DNA of 64,000 nucleotides from Cotesia glomerata (GCF_020080835.1 NC_058161.1:25368837-25432836), one strand, 5' to 3'; positions 11,716 through 23,164 are shown, counted from the stretch's first letter. Program-made: numbers and translations. Notes: generated from the sequence alone by a model not told the origin.

Positions 11716-11812
11716 TCATAAGAAAGTTTAAATAAACTCGCTAAAGGTTTTATTATATCTATATATATATAAGAGATTCCCACCTATATATTGACTCATC
11801 ACGATATCTCTG

Positions 11813-12550
11813 GAACTATAAGGCGTAGCGACTTGAAATTTGGTAGGAATATTCCTTTCGCCGAGTAGAGGTCAGCTAAGAACGGATTTTACGAAATTCC
11901 ACCTACAAGGGGGGTTGCGGGGGCGTTAACAATAGAAAATTCCCATTTTTAACCTATAGCTCCTATCGACTGCAAATTTGGCAGGAATCTCCTATATGTG
12001 ATGTAGAAATGATCTAAGAGCGGATTTTACGACAATCTACTCCCAATATGGATTGCGGGGGTGGACGTTAACAATGAAAATTAAAAATTTCCGACTTCTA
12101 GCTCCTACAGACTCCTAATTTTGTATGAATTTTGTGTTAGTGATGTAAAAATAATTTATGAACGAATTTTACGATATCCCACTCCACAGAGGAATGCGGG
12201 GGTGGGTCTTAACAATGAAAATTTTAAATTTTTTAGCTGTAGCTCCTAAAGGCTCCAAATTTGGTAAGAATCTGTTCTATGGGATGTAGAAATGATTCAA
12301 GAGCGGATTTAATGACAGCCTACCCCCAATATGGATTGAGGGGGTGGGCGTTAACAATGAAAATTTTAAATTTCCGAGCTACAGCTCCGACAGACTCATA
12401 ATTTTGTATGAATTTTCTGTAAGTAATGTAAAAATAATTTATGAACGAATTTAACGATATCCCTCCCCACAGGGGGGTGCGGGGGTGGGTTTTAACAATT
12501 AAAATTTTAAATTTTCGAGCTGTAGCTCCTATAAGCTCCAAATTTGAAAA
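11813..12550 (+). repeat. Tandem array, ~142 bp units with dimeric order
   Basis: Units are anchored by AGCTCC followed by ...CTCCAAATTTGG or ...ACTCCTAATTTTG, at about 11957, 12101, 12241, 12383 and 12526 (spacings 140-144 bp), with a diverged first unit near 11813. Units 1, 3 and 5 resemble each other more than units 2 and 4, giving a ~285 bp higher-order repeat. Each unit ends in a GC-rich GCGGGGGTGG stretch followed by TTAACAATGAAAA. Subterminal tandem repeats are common in Helitrons. Confidence 0.8.
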
Positions 12551-12823
12551 GAATCTACTATATACGATAAACTGAAACTAAGGAAACGACCCAAAGTCGA
12601 AGAAAGTATTTACTAGCGTTATAGATTGAAATATAGATTAACTATCAAGTTGGAATACTAAAATAAAATAATAAATTATAAAATTAGTGTAAGAAAAGTA
12701 GATTTAAGCGAAAGATGTATCAGAGTTTGTTAGACAAGCTGTACATCTGGTGCCAATAAATAATAAATAAAATTCTCTTATGAGTATTAAAATCAATAAT
12801 AAAATTTAATGAATCATAAATAA

Positions 12824-13617
12824 TTATGAATTATTTTTTTTTCTCCATTCAAATTTCAATCGTTCTTGATTGGCCAATCTTTTTAATTTTTGTTCGGTTA
12901 AAGAGGATAAATTGTCGCGGAATTCCTTAAAAAACAAGAAGGTGTCATAAAGAGCCCTGATGAATGATCCCTATTGAAAATAAAAAGAAATTATTATTGT
13001 TAATTATTAAGCAAAATTAATTATTAACTCTAATACTAATCAAGGAAATTTAATATTTTACATTTCGTGCTTGATCATATGCAATTCCATAAGAATCACT
13101 TCGTGATTCTTTAAAAGCCATTTCCTCATGAATGCGACCATCTCTCAAAAAAATTTTCACAATAGTAGTGCATCCAACGACATAAATCCCATCAATCTGG
13201 TCGACAAAATCTATTTAAGAACAAAAAAAAATTCTTAATGATTTTTGTGAAATTAATTGATCTTATACTCAAAGAAAAATTTAATTCTCAATGAAAAAAG
13301 TATTCAGAAAGACATAAGTTGTTTTAGAGCAAGAAAAAATTTTCTACAGTCAAGAAAATATTCTTCACTAAAGAAAGTGTTACATAAGTAACTAAAATAT
13401 TCGATAACTAAAATAATTAAAGCTATCCAATATATTTTCTTGAGTCAAAAAAATTGATCAATGATGTATGGATTTGTATCAAACATGATAAACAAATAAT
13501 GACTATTATTGACTTACCAATTATTTGTTTTTTAATTTCATGAGACCAATCGTGAGGTCCAAATGTTTTATCTCCATTTACTATTAATTGTTCTAAATCA
13601 AAATTATTTAAATCCAT
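12824..13617 (-). CDS. RAD52-like single-strand annealing protein (short form)
   Basis: Three exons on the minus strand: 13617-13518, 13210-13062 and 12970-12824, with GT-AG junctions and phases 1 and 0, giving 131 residues and a TAA stop. The product follows the conserved core of the RAD52 N-terminal domain: a FGPHDWSHEI segment (family: FGYNGWAHSV), DFVDQIDGIYVVGC (family: DFVD...GKFYVGVC), LRDGRIHEEM (LKDGSYHEDV), an AYDQARN helix start (SLEKARK) and FIRAL (LKRAL). RAD52 anneals complementary single strands in homologous recombination. The protein lacks the family's first ~45 residues and the C-terminal RAD51/RPA-binding half. No AG acceptor lies just upstream of the ATG, so this start seems real. 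It sits inside the probable Helitron, convergent to nothing, 1.9 kb before the Rep ORF. All three exons are intact, unlike the Rep ORF. Confidence 0.72.
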
Positions 13618-14056
13618 TTCGAAAAAAAAAAATTGGAAAAAATTTTTTTTTAATTTGTTATTTTATATTTGGTTATTTTATTGTTTTATTTATTGAACTT
13701 TAAATTTTTTTTTTATTTACATTAGTTAATTATTTTGTAAATATACTTATTAATAATATTGGTTGAATATTGTTTGTAAATAATATTAATTTTTTAGTTT
13801 ATAAATATGTTATTTTAGTTATTAAATTGAAATAGGTTAATTATTTGTAAATACATAACTTCAGTATGCTTATATTTAGGATGACATTTGTTTTGACACT
13901 TTTTTTATTGTGTCAAAATAAAAATATTATCAGACAGCTGTCACGATAAATATTAAAAAAAACTGATCTTATTGATTTAATAAAATCTATTAGACCGGAT
14001 TTAAGTGAGCTTAATTGAGTGAAGTTGAATAATCTATAATTTTTTTTTATTATTTT

Positions 14057-14210
14057 TAACTTCCCGCTACGAAAATCGAAGGTTTTCAAAAATCGGGAAG
14101 TTATTGTTTTCACCCCGTTTTGCAAAAATCGAGTTTTCATCAGATCTCGACGTTTGAAGGTCACAGGAAGCTTCCCTGACTATCCCCGCGAGGTTGTCAC
14201 GGCGTCTGTA

Positions 14211-14304
<94 letters not shown>

Positions 14305-14988
14305 TATGTGAACCGCTTATAACTTTTGAACGGCTTGACCGATTTCATCGCGGTTGGTGCCATTCGAAAGGGCTTGACCAAACTTAGATTTTGAAAACTA
14401 TTTGGACCGATTCAGGTCAATAGATTTTGAGAAATCTTCAAAAAACTGAAAAAAAAAATTTTTTCAAATGTGGTTTTTTTGGAATAACTTTTAAACGGCT
14501 TAATAGTTCAATTCCAAAAACTAATCAGCTCTTAACCTTGAAAAACCACGTCGATCGCCACCAGTCCGGTCAAAATCGGTTGATTCATTCGAGAGATATC
14601 GTGAACGAAAGAAAACCGAAAAAAGTGTTTTTTCGGAATAACTCCAAAATTCCTAGCGCGATCAATTTAAAATTTAAGATTCTTTGTAAGGCTTGAAAAA
14701 CTGCGTCGAATGCTTCTAACCGCGTAAAAATCGGTTTATTCATTCAAAAGTTATTGTGGTTTAAAAATTCAAAAAATAGTGTCTTATCAAATCTCTATCA
14801 GACTTTTGAGCTCGAAGAGCTTTAAAGGATAGGAAAGCAATCTCTTTGAGCTCAAAATAACCCATAAATTGTATTTGTGAGCTCGAAGAGCTCAAAAACG
14901 TCATTGGTGCAATTTTAAGCGCCTAAGTATGAAATTAGCGGGAAGTTGCAGGGATGGCCTTCAGGATCAACCGTTTTCCTAATTTTTT
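14057..14988 (-). mobile_element. (CA)n-containing TIR element, copy inside the Helitron
   Basis: Runs from TAACTTCCCGCTA to TAGCGGGAAGTTGCAGGG and on to CCGTTTTCCTAATT. It has a (TG)n tract at 14213-14300. It is the reverse orientation of copies at 23233, 24175, 34921 and 40556. It is non-coding; frames over the TG tract are artefacts. Confidence 0.75.
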
Positions 14989-14999
14989 TTTTTTTTGTT

Positions 15000-15477
15000 A
15001 ATAAGGTGATTCCTTAATAATAATAGAATTTTAGTTAATGTAGTGTTGATGATAATTTAGTGAAATGCTACTCAATTAAGAATTAATTTTATGGATATTC
15101 AAAGTGAGTGAAATCAAACCAAAAGTGATTTCTTCTTTTTAATGTTCTTGCAGTCTTGGTGAGTTTTTATTTAATCGTTTTTCTGTTTCAAAATATATAA
15201 TTCAATATACTTTGTTATTTTCCTCATTTAATTTATCATCATAATTTTAAATAATTTAATTTATAAAGTAATCATCGGAATATTTATTTGATCTCCATTC
15301 AATAATAATAACGGATTTGTCAAAACATTGCTAATTGATATATTGAATTATCATTTATTTATTGTTATGATGATAATTTAATTTCTTAAACTATTTTTTC
15401 AATTAAATTCCATCACCATATCTACCTAGGTTCAAATAAAGTTTTGTTTATTTACATTTTATAATAATTATTCACCA
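15000..15477. other. Helitron leader before the Rep-helicase ORF
   Basis: AT-rich 480 bp without a coding region. No promoter motif can be assigned with confidence. Confidence 0.4.
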
Positions 15478-17388
15478 ATGGATTCTGAGATTCCTCTAAA
15501 AGTTGTACATATTCTCGGTGATGGCGCGTGTCTTTTTTCTTCAATGTCGTATTTATTGTATGGCACTATGTCAAAAAGTGCTTTTATTAGAAATCAGATT
15601 GTGCATCATGTATCCAACAACTGGCAGAGGTTCAAATATTTTACTCAGCAAAAATCTGGTGAACCTTATGGTACTAAACGTTTGTTCTTCGAGGACATGT
15701 CGAAGCTTTATACACAAAGATCTCTTTGTGAAGTTAAAGCGGCGGCAGAGTTGTTTTCATATCAGTTTCAAGTATATCAAGATGGCTGTTTCAGGGCTAC
15801 GTTTGGTGAAGCATCAGATGTAATTAAAAGACTCAGGTTTACTGGAAACCACAACAACGGTCATTATGACGTTTTAGTTCCATTATTTGAACCAATAAGT
15901 ATTGATATTACTCAACCATCGAACAATCTTGATCAAAATCTTGAAACAGAGACCAAAGATGTAACAAATTTGTTTTCCTCTCAATTAACTTCTGACACAA
16001 CTTTCTTGAGTAGTGATGGATCTGCTTTTGTAACTGAAATATCAATACGATCAAAAAGTGGAACAAAACGAAGAAAAAGATTTTCTAGCGCAATCAGAGC
16101 TAAACAACTGAAAAAAGCTGCTTCAAAATATACAAAAAACCATAGAGAAGTTCATAGAGAGGCCACTAGAAAATATAATGAAAGTCATCCTGAAATCTTA
16201 TAACAAGCCACCCAAACATATCGTCAAACTCATCCTGATGTAGTGAAAAAAATTCACAAGGCTTACAACGAAAAAAATCCACACGTCAATCGAGCAGCTA
16301 CTGCCAAATATCATGAAAAAAGGTCAAAATCTAAATTATTGTCCTGGACTTCTAAACATTTGTCCGGTTTCAAGTACGATAGTAGAATAAATTATTCGAA
16401 TGATAAAATTGTCAATCTTGGTCCACGTTCTCCTTGCCAATGGTGTCATGCTCTGAAATGGAAAGATGAGACTCAAGGAATGTGCTGCAGTAGTGGTAAA
16501 GTCCAACTTTCTAAGATTGGTCGTTATCCTGAATCTTTACACAGCCTATTGACTCATCAGGATCCACTATCAGAACATTTTCTGAAAAATGCCCGTAAGT
16601 ATAATGGATGTTTCCAAATGACATCTTTTGGAGCCAAAGAGGTAAGAGAAGGAAATTTTATGCCAACTTTCAAAGTTCAAGGGCAGGTTTATCACAGAAT
16701 AGGCAGCTTGATGTCTGAACCTAATCAAAAGCCTTCTTTTCTTCAAATATACTTTGTTGGTGATGAATGTCATGAAAGAGACATCCGTTGTGTTATTTAT
16801 CCTGGCGTTTATCCGGAATTAGTTCATCAACTGCAGAAATTGTTACATCAGCATAACAAATATCTTCAGGATTTTAAGGCTGCAATAGATTCAATTCCTA
16901 AAGATCAAAAAGACTTCAAAGTAATAATTAATGCTGACAGAAAACCGGCTGGAAAACATAAGGGCCGTTTTAATGCTCCTCAGGCAAAAGAAGTTGCAGT
17001 TCTAATTGTCGGACAGGATTTCGAAAAAAGAGACATTGTTCTTCACAGTAGAGACAATAAGTTGATGCGAATTAGTGAAACACACCGCTCATATGATGCT
17101 TTACAATATCCTTTGATGTTCTGTTATGGAGTAGATGGCTATCACATCAACATATCTAAGCGTGACGAGACGACTAAACTGCCACTCAATAAGACAGTAT
17201 CTGCTTCAGAATTTTACAGCTTTAGAATTATGGAGCGTGAGAGTGAAGTGTGCTATTTATTGCGATTCCGCAATCTTTTAAATCAATTTTTAGTTGACAT
17301 GTCCGCAAAAATTGAGACTGAAAGACTTAACTATATTCGTAACAACCAAAAAAAACTGAGAAGTGAGGAATACGTTCACTTGAAAGAT

Positions 17389-18378
17389 CCCTAGCGGTTT
17401 TGTAAATGCCGAAAAAATGTCGCAATTATACAGTATTAATGCAGTATTTTTTCAGCATTTTTTCGGTTGTTTTGGTCAGTTTTTTTATCGAAAAATTACG
17501 GAACATTTACCGTAAAAATGCGATACATTTACGCTAAAAATTTAGAATATTTACGCTGAAAATGCGGCATATTTACGGTGATAAGGCGGTAAAATGATTG
17601 TATTAAAACCATATTTAAAAAATGGTGTCAAATTAAATAACGCTCGGACTGAGATTCGAACCCAGAACCTCCTGGGGATATGTCGGCTACTCTACTATTT
17701 GAGCTACCCGGATTATACCATACTGTTTTTTTGCTTATTCTATATACATTAAGTCACACTGTCCATCTTACGATAAGCATATTTAAAATTAAATAATATA
17801 ATTATATATGTGAAACAATATAACTTTTCGATTTTAGAAAATTTGCAATTTTCTAAGTGAGAAATTAAAAATTGAAATTAAAATTAGAATATATTTACTT
17901 AACATATGTATTATTTTATATTAATTACTGCTAAATACCTAACTAAAAATAATATTCTACATATTTTTTATTCAAAAATAGTATTTGTTTTTACAAAGTA
18001 GCGATGGAGAATAAAAAGCAAAATTTGAAATTTTTCATTTTATTCATTTCTAACATAGAAATGAACTAAAAATAAAACTAAATCTTTAATAATTGTCCAT
18101 TATGTCAGAAAATATTCGGCAAAATTACTGTATTATTACGGAAATTATTTGGAATTTTTTGGGTAAAATTTGGGCATTTATGCGGTAATTGTATAGTATA
18201 TTTTTGGTAACTGTACATCATAAGTGCAGTATATATACTGGATAACTACAGGATAAAAACTGGCCAAAACAACTATAGTTTAACCGCATTATTACTGAAT
18301 TATAACGGTAAATGTACGGCATGAGCATAAATGCCGAAAAATTACGGTATTTTTACGGCATTCTCAAAACCGCGAGGG
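17389..18378. mobile_element. 990 bp MITE (CCCT[A/C]GCGG ends) inside the Helitron ORF
   Basis: Starts CCCTAGCGGTTTTG and ends with the inverse of CCCTCGCGGTTTTG. It is flanked by AT on both sides; removing it with one AT restores the reading frame (…LKD|AFSKND…). The interior is full of AAATGCCGTAAAAAT-like motifs in both orientations. A 2 bp AT duplication would fit the ISL2EU branch of the PHIS superfamily from memory, but a 3 bp GAT duplication cannot be excluded. It carries a tRNA-like SINE head. Confidence 0.8.
17641..17714 (-). repeat. tRNA-derived SINE head
   Basis: The minus strand shows an A-box-like TAGCTCAAATAGTAGAG and a B-box GGTTCGAATC at tRNA spacing, then AGTCCGAGCG. The anticodon arm does not pair properly and no intact acceptor stem forms, so this is a SINE remnant rather than a tRNA gene. 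It is nested inside the MITE. Confidence 0.6.
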
Positions 18379-21300
18379 ATGCTTTCTCAAAAAATGATGA
18401 ACAATTATCAACAATGGGAAAAATGGTTGTGTTGCCTTCTTCTTTTACTGGAGGACCCCGTTACATGCATGAGCGAACTCAAGATGCAATGACATATGTA
18501 CGTCATTATGGACGGCCAGATTTATTTATAACATTCATCTGCAATCCTAAGTGACCGGAAATAACGCAGCTTTTGAGTAAAGGTCAACAGTCTCGTGATA
18601 GACATGACATTGTAGCGAGGGTTTTCAATGTGAAAGTGAAACATATGATAAAACTTCTTACAGTAGGTCGTATCTTTGGTGACACGAGGTGTCACATGTA
18701 CACCATAGAATGGCAAAAACGTGGACTCCCTCATGTTCATATTCTATTATGGTTAGAAGAGAAAATGAGACCAGAGTCTATTGACCAAATTATCTGCGCT
18801 GAGTTACCTGATCCAGACATAAATCCAGATCTTTATCAAATTATCAAGACAACCATGGTTCACGGTCCATGTGGATCTTTCAATTTAAAATCACCCTGTG
18901 TTATTAATGGTAAGTGCACAAAAAATCACCCCAAGGAATTTTTAAAAGAAACTCAAACAGGAGATGACGGATATCCCAAGTATAGTAGACGATCACCAGC
19001 AGACGGAGGAAAAACTTTCAAACTTAACTTAGTTGAAATCGACAACCGATGAATAGTGCCGTACAATCCCGTTCTATCCCATACCTTCGGGGCTCATGTT
19101 AATGTTGAGAGTTGTAACTCTGTAAAATCCATAAAATACATTTGTAATTATTTAAATAAAGGATCTGACCAAGCATCGTTTACCGTTCAGGATCTTGATG
19201 AGGTGACGAACTACCAGGCGGGACGTTACATCAGTAGCTCTGAAGCAGTCTGGCGAATATTTCGTTTTCCTATTCATGACAGGTTTCCTTCGGTGATGCA
19301 TCTTGCTGTACATCTTGAAAATTGTCAAAGAATTTATTTTACTGAGCAAGATGTGGTTGACAAAGTAATTAATCCAAAAAAAACAACACTAATGGCTTTT
19401 CTTGAGCTTTGCCAAGTTGATGACTTTGCAAAAACTCTTTTGCATGTTGAAGTTCCAGCTTATTACGTATGGAAAAATAACCGCTTTGATAGAAGAAAAA
19501 AAGGTAAGGTTGTTTCAGGTTATTTAGGAGTCAAGAAAGATCAAGTTTTAGGTAGAGTTTATACCGTGCATCCCGGAAATACTGAATGGTATCACCTGCG
19601 TCTTCTCTTACATGAGATTCGAGGTCCTACATCATTTTCTACTTTGAAAACTGTTGATGGAGTGATTCATCCAACATTTCAAGCAGCATGTAGAGCACTT
19701 GGTCTTCTAGAAGATGATGCTAATTGGTGTCGCACTCTGGATGAAGCTTGCATCTCTGATTCGCCCTACAAGATCCGTGAGCTGTTTGCCATTATGTTAG
19801 TTTTTTGTCATGTTGACGACCCACCAAAATTATGGGAGAAATATCGAGATTATTTTTCAGAACATATTAAGAGAGAGGTAGAACGAGACGGTGGAAATGT
19901 TGAGCTGTTACTTGATGTTATTTACAACAAATGTCTCATACTACTTGAAGATATTGTTATATCAATGTCTGGAAAAACACTTCTTCAGTTCGGTCTCCAC
20001 TCTCCAATCCGAGATGAAAGGTTTATTGTCACTAATCGTCAATATTTGCGTGAATTGGCTTACGACACCGTCTATTTAACTAAAGTTGTAGCAGAAAATG
20101 TTCCTAAATTAAATCTAGAACAGAAAAAAGTTTACAATGAAATTTTAAATTCAATTATATCTGATTCTGGGCAGTTGTATTTTCTTGATGCTCCAGGTGG
20201 CACTGGAAAAACGTTTTTAATCAATTTACTGCTTGCGAAAATCAGGAGTGAAAAAAACATCGCTATAGCCGTTGCTTCTTCAGGAGTTGCTGCGACTTTG
20301 ATAGACGGAGGTAAAACAGCTCACTCTGCCTTTAAACTACCTCTCAATTTAGGTTATTCTGAGTCTCCACTTTGTAACATCTCTAAACAGAGTGATATGG
20401 CTCATGTGCTGCGAGAAGCAAAAATTATTATCTGGGACGAGTGCACTATGGCTCACAAAAATGGTATTGAAGCTCTAAACAGATTGCTCCAAGACATTAG
20501 AGGTTGCGACCGAATTATGGGAGGAGTAATTGTTCTCTTGGCCGGTGATTTTAGACAAACTTTGCCTGTTGTGCCACGAGGAACACGTGCAGATGAAGTT
20601 AAAGCCTGTATCAAGTCATCAATTTTATGGCCTTCGGTCAAAGTTCTATCTTTGACCATCAATATGCGTGTTCATCTTCAGCCAAATTCGAAAGCAGAAG
20701 AGTTTTCAAAAATACTGATTGATATAGATGATGGCGAAATTCCGGAAGAAGACGGAAGAATAAACGTGTCCTATATTAATTGTGAAACTGTCCCAGATTT
20801 AATCACCTTGACTGACAAAATATACCCGAATATTGACAAAGCTGGCGACAATTGTAGTTCATGGTTAAAGGAGAGAGCCATCCTCACACCAACCAATGAA
20901 CAAGTCAATTGTATTAACAACTTTTTGCTGGAGAAACTGCCAACTGAGCAAGTAAGATATGAATCGGTGGACAAAGTACTGGAGGATGAAGAAGCTGTCC
21001 ACTATCCTGTTGAATTCTTACACACTCTCAATCCACCAGGGATACCACCTCATGTTCTTCAACTCAAGATTGGCACTCCAATAATGTTGCTCCGCAATTT
21101 AAATCCGCCAAAATTATGTAATGGTACCAGGCTTCAAGTCAAGGTCTTACACAAAAATGTCATTGAAGCCATGATTTTCACTGGAAAATATGAAGGAGAA
21201 ACTGTATTCATTCCAAGGATTCCTCTGATCCCATCAGATTACCACTTCGAATTTAAACGTCTGCAATTTCCTGTCAAAGTTTCTTATGCCATGACGATTA

Positions 21301-21476
21301 ACAAGGCACAAGGGCAGAGTTTAAAGATGACTGGTGTTGATTTAAGAAATGACTGTTTCTCTCATGGCCAACTATACGTGGCATGCTCGAGAGTAAGTTC
21401 ACCTGACAGCTTAGTCATTCTTCAACCAATAGGAAAAACGAAAAATGTTGTATATAAAGAAGTTTTAAGTATTTAA

Positions 21477-22344
21477 TTTTCTATTTTTGACTATATTAAT
21501 GATTATTTCTTTAAATTAAATCAATAGAATCAGAAAATAAACAGTAATCCAAATAATAAATATTCAAATTTTTAAAAATTTTTGGATCTACCGCTAGAGT
21601 GGTTTTTAATCCAATTATTTTAAATATTTTATCTATATAATAATTTCTTTTTACTGTTACAAAAGTAATATTTATCAAGCTTTCAATTTTGTTTAGTGTA
21701 AATTGATTGGATACATTTGTAAATTGCAAAAGAATAGATATAATAAATAATATATTTTAATAATTTTCAGGTTTATTGTAAAGCTAAAACTATGAACAAT
21801 GTGTTTTTTGGATTTTAATTTACGTTTCTAATATACAAAATTAGTGATCAAAAAAATTTTAAAACTATGAAAATAATAACAGTATAAAAATAAGAACCAA
21901 TGCTAAAATAGAAAATGCTAGCAATATGCTAAAAAGTTCATAGTTTTAAATTTATAACCAATGTTCATTTAGAATTAGTTAATAAAAAAGATATAAGTTA
22001 AATTACTGTCTTTTTATTTAGCACGACAGAGTATTGATGCCTAGGTTTAAGTTGTTTATATCCAATCTATATTTATATAGATTTGATATGTATAACAAAT
22101 TCTAAACTTGATGGCATTGACACTCACGTCGATCCATGGTGTAGGCCTACTGGGGATCCCGCCATGTAAAATAATGGGAACGCATCGTACGACACAGTAC
22201 CTCCATGGTGATGTGGAAAGATGTGTTATTTATTATTTTAACTCATATAAATCGATAAGACCCTAAGTAGTTAAGGGTGTGTTAATTTCGTAAAATCCGT
22301 TTATGATAAATAATTAGGCAGCTAGATAACACAATTTAATATTT
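21477..22344 (+). other. Helitron 3' non-coding region
   Basis: AT-rich DNA after the helicase stop. It becomes more balanced from about 22100, with a GATGGCATTGACACTCACG-type stretch before the terminal hairpin. No gene seen. Confidence 0.45.
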
Positions 22345-22397
22345 CTTTCACTTGGCATGTATTTTATGCCACGCGAAGCGGGCGGGTAACGGCTAGT
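22345..22397 (+). repeat. Helitron 3' terminal hairpin and CTAG-T end
   Basis: A TGGCAT stem pairs with ATGCCA across a short loop, then GCGAAGCGGGCGGG and CTAG at 22393-22396 followed by target T. This matches the expected rolling-circle termination signal. Confidence 0.65.
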
Positions 22398-22563
22398 GGA
22401 AAATATAGTCGAAAAAGCTTGGAAAATTAACAAGAAAATTCTATTATTTTATTAAAGAAAATCATTGCACACTTATTTTTTAACTCAATCAATTTATTAA
22501 CAATCAAAGTTTTCATTTTCAACAAACAATTTATTAATATTTAAATATTCAATTAATTAATAT

Positions 22564-23164
22564 TTAAATATTAAAATTTTTTTCTTTCTCATCAATTTCT
22601 TCCGGTTTATAATCCACTGGGTGTAACCAGATCTCTTTTTGCAGACAATTTAAAATCAAATCTCTGGCTTCTTCAGCGCTTCCACTTTCTGTAAATAAAA
22701 ATCAATCTCCAATTTCATAAATATTTTAGCACAATTTCAATTATAAATATGTTTAAAAGTGAAATTTTTACTTTTAGAAAGACATCTTTCAAAGCTGTCC
22801 AATTTCTTCTCTGAAGCTTGCACTTGTTCTTTGAAATACGGACTAGTTACTTTGAAGAAATCAATTACTTTTTTAGCGTCACAGGAATTATCCGATTTTA
22901 TCTGAAGGAAAGAAATAAGAAGAAATGTGTTTTATAAAAATTAATTTTTACTATTTTTTAATAATATCTTACCAATCCCAAATGTTGGAACACACAAACA
23001 ACCATCCGATCTATTTCTATGTTCAGTGTTGCTTCAGGAACGCCGGACAGAATCAAAGATTGAGTGTATTTTTCAGCAAAATCAATAGTTTTTTCTAAAT
23101 TATTTGGAAAAGCTGGACATTTTTTTTGGAATATTTCTACTTGCTTATCAACGGAGACTGACGC
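22564..23164 (-). CDS. Odorant-binding-protein-like secreted protein, 5' exon missing
   Basis: Three minus-strand exons: 23164-22973, 22901-22772 and 22688-22564, with clean GT-AG junctions (phases 0 and 1) and a TAA stop, giving 148 residues. The first visible exon starts at an acceptor, so at least one exon encoding the start and probably a signal peptide lies upstream. The pattern SGVPE...VVCVFQHLGLI...FFK...FERCLSK...AEEARDLILNCLQKE resembles the helical C3-C4-C6 part of PBP/GOBP odorant-binding proteins. The usual C1, C2 and C5 positions are not Cys, while two extra Cys (KKCPAF, NSCDAK) are present. The match is by pattern only; another small helical hemolymph-type family is possible. 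Upstream DNA is an 12 kb transposon array (23233-35472), which may have separated the first exon. Confidence 0.5.

Larger units (their letters stand above)
15478..21476 (+). pseudogene. Helitron OTU-Rep-Helicase polyprotein, inactivated
   Basis: One ancestral frame. An N-terminal OTU cysteine-protease domain (DGACLF near residue 17, NNGHYDVLVP near residue 123) is followed by a basic stretch of ~13-residue HPE/Y repeats, then the Helitron N-terminal zinc-finger region (CQWCH...CC near 16435-16500). The HUH replication initiator follows (PHVHILLW near 18730; two-tyrosine YICNY near 19140). A Pif1-type helicase comes last, with Walker A GGTGKT near 20200, IIWDEC near 20430 and a C-terminal YVACSR motif near 21375. 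Breaks: TAA at 16201-16203 (probably CAA), TGA at 18552-18554 and 19050-19052 (probably TGG), and a 990 bp MITE at 17389-18378. All three nonsense changes fit single transitions. No other frameshift is seen, so inactivation is fairly recent. Confidence 0.9.
11778..22396 (+). mobile_element. Helitron (rolling-circle transposon), ~10.6 kb, with RAD52-like cargo
   Basis: The left end begins TCCCACCTATATATTGACTC and continues with a GACTTGAAATTTGGTAGGAA block that I associate with insect Helitron 5' ends (from memory). The right end has a TGGCAT...ATGCCA hairpin (about 22353-22375), a CGCGAAGCG motif and terminal CTAG at 22393-22396 followed by T, as expected for 3' CTRR-T insertion. The Rep-helicase ORF runs in the same direction. 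Between the ends lie a tandem array, a minus-strand RAD52-like gene and later MITE insertions. The alternative is two separate Helitron remnants flanking a host gene. A weak candidate 3' end (short CGAC...GTCG hairpin then CTAG at about 12614) keeps that possible. Confidence 0.6.

Noticed and set aside
12576..12617. Alternative Helitron 3' end (CGAC...GTCG hairpin, CTAG)
   Set aside because: The stem is only 4 bp and the GCGAAGCGGG context seen at 22373 is missing. It is kept as a caveat, because if real it would separate the RAD52-like gene from the Helitron.
13618..13760. Missing N-terminal exon of the RAD52-like gene just upstream
   Set aside because: No AG acceptor precedes the ATG within a plausible distance and no frame resembling the missing segment is visible, so no exon was added.
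14154..14387. Cys-Val or His-Thr repeat frames over (TG)n/(CA)n tracts here and at 23841, 24794 and 41163
   Set aside because: Dinucleotide repeats open all such frames; the flanking sequence is the non-coding (CA)n element.
17641..17714. Possible tRNA gene on the minus strand
   Set aside because: A and B boxes are present, but the anticodon arm and acceptor stem do not fold properly, and the same head recurs in other transposed copies.
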